Source: an uncultured Eubacteriales bacterium (GTDB taxonomy: Bacteria > Bacillota_A > Clostridia > Oscillospirales > Oscillospiraceae). From it: a stretch of 23,638 nt of DNA. The stretch lies in assembly GCA_949451265.1 (NCBI GenBank), contig CASTQR010000005.1:1-23638 (forward strand), in the 5' to 3' direction. The notes under the pieces were generated by a model, which made no database searches, was not told the DNA's origin, and saw nothing but the letters and a program-made list of their open reading frames with translations. A program made the translations under genes and the position numbers. Shown piece by piece: positions 14,599-22,463 of the stretch (position 1 is the stretch's first letter; the number at the start of each line of letters is the position of its first letter).

Positions 14599-15576
14599 AT
14601 GGACAGGGAACAGGTAGCGGCGCTGCTGGCGGGGGCCAGGGGGCACGTCTCCGGCGAGGAGATGAGCCGTGCGCTGGGGGTTACCCGGGCGGCGGTGTGG
14701 AAGGAGGTGGACGCCCTCCGGCGGGAGGGCTGGCCCATTGAATCCTCCACCCGGAAGGGGTATCTGCTGGCGGGGCCGCCCCCGGCCCTGTCCGGGGCCT
14801 ACCTCTCCGCCCAGCTCCCCCCGGACAGCCTGTTCCGGGGGAAGGTGCTGGTGGAACCGGTGGTGGACTCCACCAACACCCGGCTGAAGGCCATGGCGGC
14901 GGCAGGGGCCCCGGCGGGCACCGCCCTGCTGGCGGAGGAGCAGACCGGGGGCCGGGGTACCCACGGCCGCTCCTTCCAGTCCCCCAGGGGGGACGGGCTG
15001 TACCTGTCGGTGCTGCTGCGGCCCCGGCTCACCCGGCTGGAGGACCTGCTCACCCTGACGGGCTGGGTGGGGGCGGCGGCCCGGGAGGCGGTGGAGTGCT
15101 CCTGCGGCGCCCCCGCCCGGATCAAGTGGCTCAACGACCTGTACCTCAACGGGAAAAAGCTGTGCGGCATCCTCACCGAGCTGTCCTTTTTGGGGGAGAG
15201 CGGCGAGCCGGACTATGTGGTGGCGGGCATGGGCATCAACATGAACCAGACGGCGGAGACGTTCCGGGCCCAGGGCCTGGGGGACATCGCCACCTCCCTG
15301 GCCCTGGAGGGTTACCCGGTGGAACAGAACCACCTGGCCGCCTGCCTGCTCACCGCCCTGGATGAGCTGGCCCGGGACTTCCCCGCCAAACGGGCGGACT
15401 ACCTGGAGCGCTACCGGGCCCGCTGCATCACCCTGGGGCGGCGGGTGTCCTTCGAGACAGGGTCGGGCGTACAGACCGGAACCGCCCAGGGGGTGGACGG
15501 CGCCTTCGCTTTGCTGGTACGGGGGGACGACGGAAGGGACTACACCGTGAACTCCGGCACGGTGACCATGCTTTGA
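14599..15576 (+). CDS. birA: Bifunctional biotin ligase / biotin repressor BirA
   Basis: This 325-residue protein attaches biotin to acetyl-CoA carboxylase and other biotin enzymes. An N-terminal winged helix (about 1-62, GEEMSRALGVTRAAVWKEVDAL) indicates that it also represses biotin genes. The catalytic domain shows DSTNTRLK, the adenylate-binding loop GGRGTHGRSF, KWLNDLYLNGKKLCGILTE and GMGINMN, then the small C-terminal SH3-like domain. AAGGAGGA (14585-14592) is better spaced for ATG 14599 than for ATG 14593, which it almost touches. No biotin synthesis gene is in the window. It ends 13 bases before the following response regulator. Confidence 0.95.
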   Translation: MDREQVAALLAGARGHVSGEEMSRALGVTRAAVWKEVDALRREGWPIESSTRKGYLLAGPPPALSGAYLSAQLPPDSLFRGKVLVEPVVDSTNTRLKAMAAAGAPAGTALLAEEQTGGRGTHGRSFQSPRGDGLYLSVLLRPRLTRLEDLLTLTGWVGAAAREAVECSCGAPARIKWLNDLYLNGKKLCGILTELSFLGESGEPDYVVAGMGINMNQTAETFRAQGLGDIATSLALEGYPVEQNHLAACLLTALDELARDFPAKRADYLERYRARCITLGRRVSFETGSGVQTGTAQGVDGAFALLVRGDDGRDYTVNSGTVTML

Positions 15577-15589
15577 GGGGGTGGAACCC

Positions 15590-16279
15590 ATGAAGGTGCT
15601 GGTGGTGGAGGACGAGCAGCGGCTGGCGGAGGCCCTGGCCCAGCTCCTCCGGGACGGGGGCTATGAGGTGGACACGGCGGCGGACGGCCCCGCCGGCCTG
15701 GCCCTGGCCCGGGCCGGTGGCTACGGCGTGGCGGTGCTGGACGTGATGCTGCCGGGGCTGGACGGCTTCGGGGTGTGCCGGGCCCTCCGGGGGGAGGGGA
15801 ACCCCCTGCCCATTTTGATGCTCACCGCCCGGACGGGGGTGGCGGACAAGGTGGAGGGGCTGGACTGCGGGGCGGATGACTACATGACCAAGCCCTTCGC
15901 CCCGGAGGAGCTGCTGGCCCGCCTCCGGGCCCTCACCCGGCGGCAGGGCCAGGGGGAAGCCCCCGCCCCCCAGGGGCTGGCCTTCGCCGACCTCCGGCTG
16001 GACGCCGCCGGCCACACCCTCCACCGGGGGGACAGGTCGATGCAGCTCTCCCCCAAGGAGTTCGAGCTGCTGCGGCTGCTCATGAACCGGGGCGGCTCCG
16101 TCTGCCCCAAGGGGGAGATCCTGGATCAGCTGTGGGGCGGCGCGGAGGACAACAACCTGGAGGCATATATCTCCTTTTTGCGGAAGAAATTTTTCTACCT
16201 GGGCTCCCGGGCGTCCATCGCCACCCTGCGGAAGGTGGGGTACCGGCTGGACGATCCGGGGGAGGACAGGCCCGGCTGA
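15590..16279 (+). CDS. OmpR-type response regulator without adjacent kinase
   Basis: This 229-residue protein has a receiver domain with E8-D9-E10, the phosphoacceptor D51 in VLDVMLPG, MLTAR and K101 in MTKPF, followed by a winged-helix domain with LSPKEFELLRLLM and LRKVGYRLDD. The ATG at 15590 follows GAGGGGGTGG; an in-frame GTG at 15581 lies within that site and is rejected. It starts 13 bases after birA and ends just before a strong terminator, so no histidine kinase gene accompanies it. The kinase is presumably elsewhere, or the regulator is served by another system. Confidence 0.92.
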   Translation: MKVLVVEDEQRLAEALAQLLRDGGYEVDTAADGPAGLALARAGGYGVAVLDVMLPGLDGFGVCRALRGEGNPLPILMLTARTGVADKVEGLDCGADDYMTKPFAPEELLARLRALTRRQGQGEAPAPQGLAFADLRLDAAGHTLHRGDRSMQLSPKEFELLRLLMNRGGSVCPKGEILDQLWGGAEDNNLEAYISFLRKKFFYLGSRASIATLRKVGYRLDDPGEDRPG

Positions 16280-16288
16280 ACGCGAACA

Positions 16289-16322
16289 GCCCCGCCCGGA
16301 AATACCGGGCGGGGCCTTTTTT
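16289..16322 (+). terminator. Strong intrinsic terminator
   Basis: GCCCCGCCCGG (16289-16299) pairs perfectly with CCGGGCGGGGC (16305-16315) over a five-base loop, followed by CTTTTTT. This classic terminator ends the birA-regulator transcript and also faces the convergent citrate synthase gene. Confidence 0.9.
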
Positions 16323-16334
16323 GTCGTGTTCCGG

Positions 16335-17747
16335 TTACCCCCGCTCCGCCAGCGGCACGAACTCCCGCCGGGGGGCCACCGCCTTGTACGCCGGACGGAT
16401 GATCCGCCCGTAGGGGTTGTAGACCTCCTCCACCCGGTGGGCGCACCAGCCCACGATCCGGGCCACCGCGAACAGCGGCGTGTACAGCTCCGGCGGGATG
16501 CCCATCATCTGGTACACCAGGCCGGAGTACATATCCACGTTGGCGCACATCTCCTTCTCCTGCCCGGTGATGGCGTGGAACAGGCCGGGGGTCAGCCTCT
16601 CCACCGACTCCAGCAGCTCGAACTCGTCCAGCATCCCCTTGTCCGCCGCCAGCTTCTTGGCGAACCGCTTCAAGATCACCGCCCGGGGGTCGGAGATGGT
16701 ATAGATGGCGTGGCCCATGCCGTACACCAGGCCGGAGCCGTCCCCCGCCTCCTTGTTCAGGATCCTGGCTATGTAGGCGGACACCTCGTCCTCGTCCTTC
16801 CAGTCCTTCACGTTGGCCTTGATCTCCTCGAACATCTTCATCACCCGCATATTGGCGCCGCCGTGTTTGGGGCCCTTCAAAGAGCCCACCGCCGCGGCGA
16901 TGGCGGAGTAGATGTCCGTGCCGGAGGAGGACAGCACCCGGCAGGCGAAGGCGGAGTTGTTGCCGCCGCCGTGCTCCATGTGGAGCACCAGGCACAGGTC
17001 CAGCAGCCGGGCCTCCTCCGCCGTGAACTGGGTGTCGTGCCGGACGGAGTAGAGGAAGTTCTCCGCCACCGACAGCCCCGGCTGGGGCCGGTGGAGGTAC
17101 AGGGACTGCCGGTCAAAGTAGTGCTGTTTGGCGGCGAAGGCGTGGGCGGTGATCACCGGGAACCGGGCGATGAGCTTCAGCGCCTGGAGCATTTCCACCG
17201 GCAGGGTGTTGTTGTCGGGATCGGGATCATAGGAGTACAGCGCCAGCACCGAACGGGCCAGCTTGTTCATCACGTCGGCGCTGGGGGCCTTCAGGATCAT
17301 GTCCTCGGTGAAGTTGGGGGGCAGCTCCCGGTAGTAGGACAGGATGCTTTTAAACTGCTCCAGCTCCGCCGGGGTGGGCAGGCCGCCGAACATCAGTAAG
17401 TAGGCCGTCTCCTCATAGCCGAAGCGGTCCTCGGCGGTGAAGCCCCGGATCAGGTCCTCCACGTCGATGCCCCGGTAAAAGAGCTGTCCGGGGGCGGGCA
17501 CCTTCTCCCCGTCCTGCATGACGTAGCCCTTCACGTTGCCGATGAGGGTGACGCCGGCCATGACGCCGGTGCCGTCCTGGTTGCGCAGGCCCCGCTTCAC
17601 GTTATACTTCTCATAGTACCGGGGGGAGATCTGGGTATATTTCTCAAACTCCCCGCATATCCCTTGAATGAAATCCACCGAAGAATTGTACTGCTCTACC
17701 GCCTTCCGCTGTGCCTCTACCAACGTCTCATAGATGTTCAAACCCAA
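16335..17747 (-). CDS. gltA: Citrate synthase (GltA/2-methylcitrate synthase type)
   Basis: This is a citrate synthase of about 470 residues, condensing oxaloacetate and acetyl-CoA. The three catalytic sites are visible: the His in KGPKHGGAN, the His in GMGHAIYTISDPR and the Asp in NVDMYSGLVY. Substrate-binding segments YRGIDVEDLI and LHMEHGGGNNSAF are also present. It therefore belongs to the Si-type superfamily and not to the Re-citrate synthases of some clostridia. No start is perfect: AGAAGGAGG lies in the leader, nine bases before a TTG at 17747, which I choose. The ATG at 17774 lies upstream of that site and has none of its own. The open frame back to 18173 crosses the promoter and spoIID and is not real. 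Citrate versus methylcitrate specificity is not resolved. Confidence 0.92.
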   Translation of the reverse strand: MGLNIYETLVEAQRKAVEQYNSSVDFIQGICGEFEKYTQISPRYYEKYNVKRGLRNQDGTGVMAGVTLIGNVKGYVMQDGEKVPAPGQLFYRGIDVEDLIRGFTAEDRFGYEETAYLLMFGGLPTPAELEQFKSILSYYRELPPNFTEDMILKAPSADVMNKLARSVLALYSYDPDPDNNTLPVEMLQALKLIARFPVITAHAFAAKQHYFDRQSLYLHRPQPGLSVAENFLYSVRHDTQFTAEEARLLDLCLVLHMEHGGGNNSAFACRVLSSSGTDIYSAIAAAVGSLKGPKHGGANMRVMKMFEEIKANVKDWKDEDEVSAYIARILNKEAGDGSGLVYGMGHAIYTISDPRAVILKRFAKKLAADKGMLDEFELLESVERLTPGLFHAITGQEKEMCANVDMYSGLVYQMMGIPPELYTPLFAVARIVGWCAHRVEEVYNPYGRIIRPAYKAVAPRREFVPLAERG

Positions 17748-17799
17748 GACAACCCGCCTCCTTCTATGTCCCATTTGATTTCCAATGGTTGTAAAGTCC

Positions 17800-17828
17800 A
17801 TTATAACGCAATTTCCCTGCCAAGTCAA
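17800..17828 (-). promoter_or_regulatory. Promoter of the citrate synthase gene
   Basis: On the reverse strand, TTGACT (17823-17828) and TATAAT (17800-17805) are exactly 17 bases apart, close to the sigma-A consensus. The leader to the TTG start is about 45 bases. Confidence 0.88.
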
Positions 17829-17922
17829 TGCAAATTTCCCGACAGGATTTTTACAAACTCCTTGGAATTGCAAGCGGCCCGCCTCCCGGCCCGCCCGATT
17901 TTGAATAAACGAGGTGTTGAAC

Positions 17923-18966
17923 TTGCGAAACCCGGACGCGTGGCGCGCCCTGCGGGCCCCCTTCCTCACCGGGCTGGCCATGAGCCTTGCCGTGGTGCTG
18001 CTCTCCCTGGCGGCGCTGGGGGACAGCGGGGCCGCGGTCAAACCGGACATCCCCACCCTCCCCGCCGTCCCCACGCCCGCCCCGGCCCCCACCCCCACCG
18101 CCCCGCCCCCGGGGGAGCGGGACAGCGCCCGCACGCTCCGGGTGCTCCAGAAGGACGGCACAGTGGAGTCCATGTCCCTGGCCGATTACCTGTGGCGGGT
18201 GGCGGCGGCGGAAATGCCCGCCTCCTTCGAGCCGGACGCCCTCCGCGCCCAGGCGGTGTGCGCCCGCACCTACGCCACGTGGAAGCTGGACGCCAAAAGC
18301 CACGAAGCGGACGGCGCGGATATCTGCGCCGACTCCGCCTGCTGTCAGGCGTATATCGCCCCCGACGACGCCGCCCGGAAGTGGGGGGACAACGCCCAGG
18401 CGTACACCCAAAAAATCGCCGCCGCCGTGGCGGACACCGACGGCCAGATCCTCACCTACAACGGCGCCCCCATCCAGGCGGTGTTTTTCTCGTCGGCGGC
18501 GGGCTCCACCGCCGGGGCGGAGGAGGTGTGGGGCCGTTCCCTGCCCTATCTCGTCCCGGTGGACAGCCCCGAGGGGGAGGAGGTGCCCAACTACCGCTCC
18601 ACCGTCACCCTGTCAGCGGACCAGGTCAAAGCCCTGGCGGAGGGGGCGGGGCTGGCCTGCGACCTGTCCGGGGAGCCGTCGGGCTGGTTGACAGATGTCG
18701 TCCGAAGCGCCTCCGGCCGGGTGGCCTCCCTGAAGCTGGGGGGCGCGGAGCTGTCCGGCGGCGCGGCCCGGTCGCTGTTCTCCCTGCGCTCCGCCGCCTT
18801 TGAGGTGAGCGAGGCGGAGGGCGCGTTTACCTTCTCCGTCACCGGCTACGGCCACGGGGTGGGCATGAGCCAGTACGGGGCCAACGCCCTGGCCAAGCAG
18901 GGCAAAGGCTGGCGGGAGATCCTGGCCCACTACTACACCGGGGCGGAGTTACAGGCCGCGCCCTGA
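17923..18966 (+). CDS. spoIID: SpoIID/LytB family sporulation protein
   Basis: This is a 347-residue protein with an N-terminal membrane anchor (about 12-36), a Pro/Thr-rich linker (about 45-70) and the SpoIID domain. SpoIID is the lytic transglycosylase of the DMP complex that remodels peptidoglycan during engulfment. Signatures are AAEMPASFEPDALRAQAVCARTYA, with the catalytic glutamate in AAEMP, and GYGHGVGMSQYGA near the C-terminus. His and Cys residues in SHEADGADICADSACC resemble the zinc site described for Clostridioides SpoIID. CGAGGTG (17910-17916) is best spaced for TTG 17923; GTG 17914 lies inside that site. SpoIIM and SpoIIP are not in the window. A mother-cell (sigma-E) promoter would be expected, but I could not identify one with confidence. 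Confidence 0.9.
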   Translation: MRNPDAWRALRAPFLTGLAMSLAVVLLSLAALGDSGAAVKPDIPTLPAVPTPAPAPTPTAPPPGERDSARTLRVLQKDGTVESMSLADYLWRVAAAEMPASFEPDALRAQAVCARTYATWKLDAKSHEADGADICADSACCQAYIAPDDAARKWGDNAQAYTQKIAAAVADTDGQILTYNGAPIQAVFFSSAAGSTAGAEEVWGRSLPYLVPVDSPEGEEVPNYRSTVTLSADQVKALAEGAGLACDLSGEPSGWLTDVVRSASGRVASLKLGGAELSGGAARSLFSLRSAAFEVSEAEGAFTFSVTGYGHGVGMSQYGANALAKQGKGWREILAHYYTGAELQAAP

Positions 18967-19030
18967 ACCCCCGGCGGGCCGTTATAAATTGGAAACAATT
19001 ATGATCATTTTATTAAATTTCCCCTGAGCG

Positions 19031-19059
19031 TTGCAATTTTCCACCCCCTATGGTAAGAT
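19031..19059 (+). promoter_or_regulatory. Promoter of the LTA synthase gene
   Basis: TTGCAA (19031-19036) and TAAGAT (19054-19059) are 17 bases apart. The 40 bases upstream are unusually AT-rich for this genome and could act as an UP element. Expected transcription start is about 19066. Confidence 0.72.
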
Positions 19060-19085
19060 ATGAGAGCCAAATCCAAGGACAAACG

Positions 19086-19107
19086 CCGGGAAAAAGTCCC
19101 GGTTTTT
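19086..19107 (+). terminator. Terminator-like hairpin in the LTA synthase leader
   Basis: CCGGGA (19086-19091) pairs with TCCCGG (19097-19102) over AAAAG, followed directly by TTTTT. It lies about 20 bases after the predicted transcription start and 30 bases before the ATG, so it would act on this gene's own leader. The stem is short but the T-run is good. It could be an attenuator. Confidence 0.55.
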
Positions 19108-19137
19108 GCCCAGATACCATAGGAAGTGACGTTTCTC

Positions 19138-21285
19138 ATGAGCTATTCCTCCAAGGGCCGGCGGGCCGCCCCCTACCGCCACACCGGGCGGCGCTCCCGC
19201 TCCGGCGGATCCCCGCTGATGTCCGCCCTGTTCTTCCCCGCCGCCATCCTCTACCACGAGCTGCTGCTGCGTATCTTCGACCGGAGCACCCCCTTCTTTG
19301 ATATCGCCCTGCTGCGGATCCTGCTGTTCTCCGCGGCGGCGGGGTTGCTGCTGTTCCTCCTCCTCGACCTGCTGCCCTGGAAATCCGCCAGCCGGATCGC
19401 CGGGGGCGTGATCCTGGGCCTGGGCACGGTGCTGTTCTGCGTGGAGCGGGGCTGCCGGGCCACCTTCAACCTCTACTACGGCCTGGGCTTCATGGGCGGC
19501 ATGGCCGGGGACGTCACCGGGGACTTCGGCTCCACCGTGGTGTCGGTGATCCTGGGCCTGATCCCCTTTATCCTGCTGTCCTTTGTGCCCCTCATCGCCT
19601 ACATCCTCCTGCGGAACATGGTGTTCCAGGAGGACGGGCAGGAGAACCTCACCCGGATCATCCTGGCCGTTGGCATAGTGATCTTCCAGCTGGGGGGATG
19701 GGCCCTGTCCGCCTTCGGGGGGCAGGCCCGGTACTACACCTATGAGTACACCGCCAACGTGTCCATCCCCCACTTCGGGGTGATGACCTCCCTGCGGCTG
19801 GAGCTGGAGTACGCCGTCGCCGGTATCCCCACGCCGCCCCTGGGCGAGTTCATCGACCCGGTGGACACCCCCGCCCCCACCGGCACGGGGAGCCCGGAGC
19901 CCACCGCCGATCCCTCGGCGGATCCCTCCTCCAACCCCGTCCAGAAGCCCATTCCCACCGGGCCCAACACCTTGGGCATCGACTTCGCCGCCCTGGCGGA
20001 GGGCGAGTCCAACGAGACGATCAAAAATATCCACCAGTATCTGGCCAGCCTCACCCCGTCGGAGAAGAACCAGTACACCGGGATGTTTGAGGGCAAGAAC
20101 CTGATCCTCCTCACCGCCGAGGGCTTCTCCCCCTACGCCATTAACCAGGAGCTCACCCCCACCCTCTATAAGCTCACCCACGAGGGCTTTGTGTTCAACA
20201 ACTTCTACCAGCCGGACTGGACGCAGTCCACCTGCGGCGGCGAGTTCGCCATCACCACCGGCATCATCCCCAACTGGGTGCGGGGCGGGCTGGCCGCCAA
20301 CGCCAGCGCCGACATCGCCATGCCCAACACCTTAGCCAAGCTGTTCGCCGCCAAGGGCTACGCCGTCCCCGCCTGGCACAACCACACCTACACCTACTAC
20401 GGACGGGACAAGTACCTGGGCAATTACGGCTACGACTACAAGGGCATTGGGAACGGGCTGGAGCTGCCCCACACCACCTGGCCCAACTCCGACCTGGAGA
20501 TGATGGAGGCCACCGTGGACGGCTATATCAACGACTACGTCCAGAACGGCAAGAATTTCCACGCCTACTATATGACGGTGAGCGGCCACGGCTACTACTC
20601 CTGGGGCGGCAACAAAATGTCCCTGAAGCACCAGGCGGAGGTGCAGGCCAAGTACCCCAGCCTGTCCGAAACCTCCCAGGCGTACCTGGCCTGCAATATG
20701 GAGCTGGATCTGGCGCTGGAATACCTGGTGGACAAGCTGGAGGCGGCGGGCATCGCCGACGATACCCTGATCGTCATGACCGGCGACCACTACCCCTACC
20801 TGATGGTGGATGAGAAGGCGGGCGCCGACTACTACAACGAGCTGCGGGGCTTTACCGACAAGGAGGGGGACACCTCCCGGTACAAGAACACCCTGCTGAT
20901 GTGGAGCGGGGCCATCGAAACCCCCATCCAGGTGGACACCCCCTGCTACACCCCGGACATCGTGCCCACCCTCTGCAACCTGTTCGGGCTTCCCTACGAC
21001 TCCCGGCTCTACTCCGGGCGGGACATCTTCGCGGAGAATTATCAGGCGGACCAGTATTCCAATTGTATGCCCCTGGTGGTGTTCGCCAACAACGTGGGCC
21101 GTGGGAACAGCTGGATCACCGCCGCGGGCACCTACGAGGCGGGCAGCGGCTTCACCCCCAACCCCGGCGTCACCGTGGACGACGAGTACGTCAGCCGGGT
21201 GAACCGGCTGGTGGCGGCCAAGGTGAACTACGCCAAGCTCTTTATCCAGGAGGACTATTACGCCCACGTGCCCCTGCCGGAATGA
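19138..21285 (+). CDS. LtaS-type lipoteichoic acid synthase / sulfatase-fold phosphoglycerol transferase
   Basis: This 715-residue membrane enzyme has a basic cytoplasmic N-terminus, about five transmembrane helices in residues 27-197, a Pro/Thr/Ser-rich linker (about 240-277) and an extracellular sulfatase-type domain. LtaS polymerises glycerol phosphate from phosphatidylglycerol onto a glycolipid anchor and releases diacylglycerol. The metal and catalytic residues are E328 in LLTAEGFSP, T365 in QSTCGGEF (counterpart of the LtaS nucleophile Thr) and D550-H551 in MTGDHYPY. ATG 19138 follows AGGAAG at 11 bases; GTG 19126 has no site. It could also be a phosphoglycerol transferase for another glycan. 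It is convergent with a diacylglycerol kinase family gene. Confidence 0.92.
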   Translation: MSYSSKGRRAAPYRHTGRRSRSGGSPLMSALFFPAAILYHELLLRIFDRSTPFFDIALLRILLFSAAAGLLLFLLLDLLPWKSASRIAGGVILGLGTVLFCVERGCRATFNLYYGLGFMGGMAGDVTGDFGSTVVSVILGLIPFILLSFVPLIAYILLRNMVFQEDGQENLTRIILAVGIVIFQLGGWALSAFGGQARYYTYEYTANVSIPHFGVMTSLRLELEYAVAGIPTPPLGEFIDPVDTPAPTGTGSPEPTADPSADPSSNPVQKPIPTGPNTLGIDFAALAEGESNETIKNIHQYLASLTPSEKNQYTGMFEGKNLILLTAEGFSPYAINQELTPTLYKLTHEGFVFNNFYQPDWTQSTCGGEFAITTGIIPNWVRGGLAANASADIAMPNTLAKLFAAKGYAVPAWHNHTYTYYGRDKYLGNYGYDYKGIGNGLELPHTTWPNSDLEMMEATVDGYINDYVQNGKNFHAYYMTVSGHGYYSWGGNKMSLKHQAEVQAKYPSLSETSQAYLACNMELDLALEYLVDKLEAAGIADDTLIVMTGDHYPYLMVDEKAGADYYNELRGFTDKEGDTSRYKNTLLMWSGAIETPIQVDTPCYTPDIVPTLCNLFGLPYDSRLYSGRDIFAENYQADQYSNCMPLVVFANNVGRGNSWITAAGTYEAGSGFTPNPGVTVDDEYVSRVNRLVAAKVNYAKLFIQEDYYAHVPLPE

Positions 21286-21292
21286 ATAGACG

Positions 21293-21321
21293 AAGGCCCT
21301 CCCCGCCGGGGAGGGCCTTTT
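21293..21321 (+). terminator. Terminator between the convergent ltaS-type and dgk-type genes
   Basis: AAGGCCCTCCCC (21293-21304) pairs with GGGGAGGGCCTT (21308-21319) over a three-base loop and ends in TTTT. The symmetrical A/T ends suggest that it can also serve the reverse-strand gene. Confidence 0.85.
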
Positions 21322-21331
21322 CCTGTTCCGT

Positions 21332-22252
21332 TTATGCTTCCGCGCTTCCTGTGCCGCAGGCGATGGTGAGGGCACAGGGCAGGTTCTTCACGGTGGTGAT
21401 CTGCTGCTCGCCGCCGAACTCGCCGTCCACCGTCCAGGCCACGGGCCTGCCGCAGGTGAAGGTGATCTCCCCGGCTTCGATGCCCACCACCGCGCCGTCC
21501 CCGTCCTTGGACAGCTCCAGGGTGGTGAGGGCGGTGAGGATATCCTGCCAGTCCTTGGGCGTCCTGGGCTGGCGGATGAGGATGACCTCGAACTGGCCGT
21601 CGTCCAGCCGCACCTTGTCCCGGGGCAGGTTCACCAGGCCCCCCACCGACACGGTATTGCCCACCATGCCGTAGATGAAGTCCCCTTCCAGCTCCTGGCC
21701 CTCGGGGGTGGTGACCCGCATATGGTAGCTGGGGATGCTGGCCAGGCGGCCCATGCCCTCCAGCACGTAGGCGAAGTGGCCCAGCAGGTTCTTGTTGGCC
21801 TGGGGGGTGGAGTAGGACACATCGGTGAACAGCCCGAAGGCCGCCACGTAGGTGAAGGGCTTCCCCTCCGCCTCCCCCACGTCGATGGGCCGGGGAACCC
21901 CCGCCCCCGCCACCTCCGCCAGCTCCGGCACGGTTTTGGGCAGCTCCAGGGTGCGGGAGAAGTCGTTGGTGGTGCCCGCCGGGATGTAGCCCAGCACCGG
22001 GCGCTGATCCGCGGGCAGGGCCAGCAGGCCCTGGACCGTCTCGTTCAGGGTGCCGTCCCCGCCGCAGCACACCACCCGGTCAAAGGCGGAGCCCTCCTCC
22101 AGGACGGTGCGGGTGGCGTCCCCCCGCCCCTGGGTGGGGTGGACGGTAACGGCGTAGCCCTGCCGGGAAAAGACCTCCACCACGTCGGACAGGGTGGCCT
22201 TGGCCGTCTTGCGGCCCGCGGCGGGGTTATAGATGTACAACAGCGTTTTCAT
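21332..22252 (-). CDS. YegS/DgkB/BmrU family lipid kinase (diacylglycerol kinase-like)
   Basis: This 306-residue soluble kinase of the diacylglycerol/sphingosine kinase superfamily shows IYNPAAGRKTAK at the N-terminus, the nucleotide motif GGDGTLNETVQG, and GYIPAGTTNDFSRTL. The C-terminal beta-domain carries GEITFTC and TVDGEFGG. DgkB of this family phosphorylates diacylglycerol to phosphatidic acid, returning the lipid released by LTA synthesis to phospholipid synthesis, which fits the convergent LTA synthase gene. The start is ATG 22252 with GGAGTGAG upstream; the longer open frame to 22330 crosses the promoter. Family members with other lipid substrates exist, so the substrate is inferred. 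Confidence 0.9.
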   Translation of the reverse strand: MKTLLYIYNPAAGRKTAKATLSDVVEVFSRQGYAVTVHPTQGRGDATRTVLEEGSAFDRVVCCGGDGTLNETVQGLLALPADQRPVLGYIPAGTTNDFSRTLELPKTVPELAEVAGAGVPRPIDVGEAEGKPFTYVAAFGLFTDVSYSTPQANKNLLGHFAYVLEGMGRLASIPSYHMRVTTPEGQELEGDFIYGMVGNTVSVGGLVNLPRDKVRLDDGQFEVILIRQPRTPKDWQDILTALTTLELSKDGDGAVVGIEAGEITFTCGRPVAWTVDGEFGGEQQITTVKNLPCALTIACGTGSAEA

Positions 22253-22294
22253 GGCTCTGATCTCACTCCATACGGATCTTCTCTGGGGAACTGT

Positions 22295-22323
22295 ATTATA
22301 CCCAAATCCCGGCTGGAATACAA
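22295..22323 (-). promoter_or_regulatory. Promoter of the lipid kinase gene
   Basis: On the reverse strand, TTGTAT (22318-22323) and TATAAT (22295-22300) are 17 bases apart. The -10 is perfect and the -35 keeps only TTG. Confidence 0.65.
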
Positions 22324-22347
22324 TGAACATTCTGTAAAACCCTGCCC

Positions 22348-22377
22348 TTGCCAGAAGGGGATGCTGAACGGTATAAT
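22348..22377 (+). promoter_or_regulatory. Promoter of azlCD
   Basis: TTGCCA (22348-22353) and TATAAT (22372-22377) are 18 bases apart. It is divergent from the lipid kinase promoter, with 24 bases between the two -35 boxes. The azlC leader would be about 80 bases; I see no known riboswitch in it. Confidence 0.7.
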
Positions 22378-22463
22378 AAATCTGTCAAAATTCCCCCCAT
22401 TCCACGTTGTCACGCTGCGCCTGCTCACGACGGCTCCGCGCTTTTTGTAAGGATGTGACCCCA

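Noticed and set aside
17748..18173. Long N-terminal extension of citrate synthase
   Set aside because: It would cross a near-consensus promoter on the same strand and the antisense of spoIID, and the extra sequence has no citrate synthase character.
22384..22463. Possible riboswitch or T-box in the azlC leader
   Set aside because: The roughly 80-base leader is too short for a T-box, and no conserved T-box, SAM or leucine-leader features are visible. Only weak GCGC pairings precede the TTTTTG.
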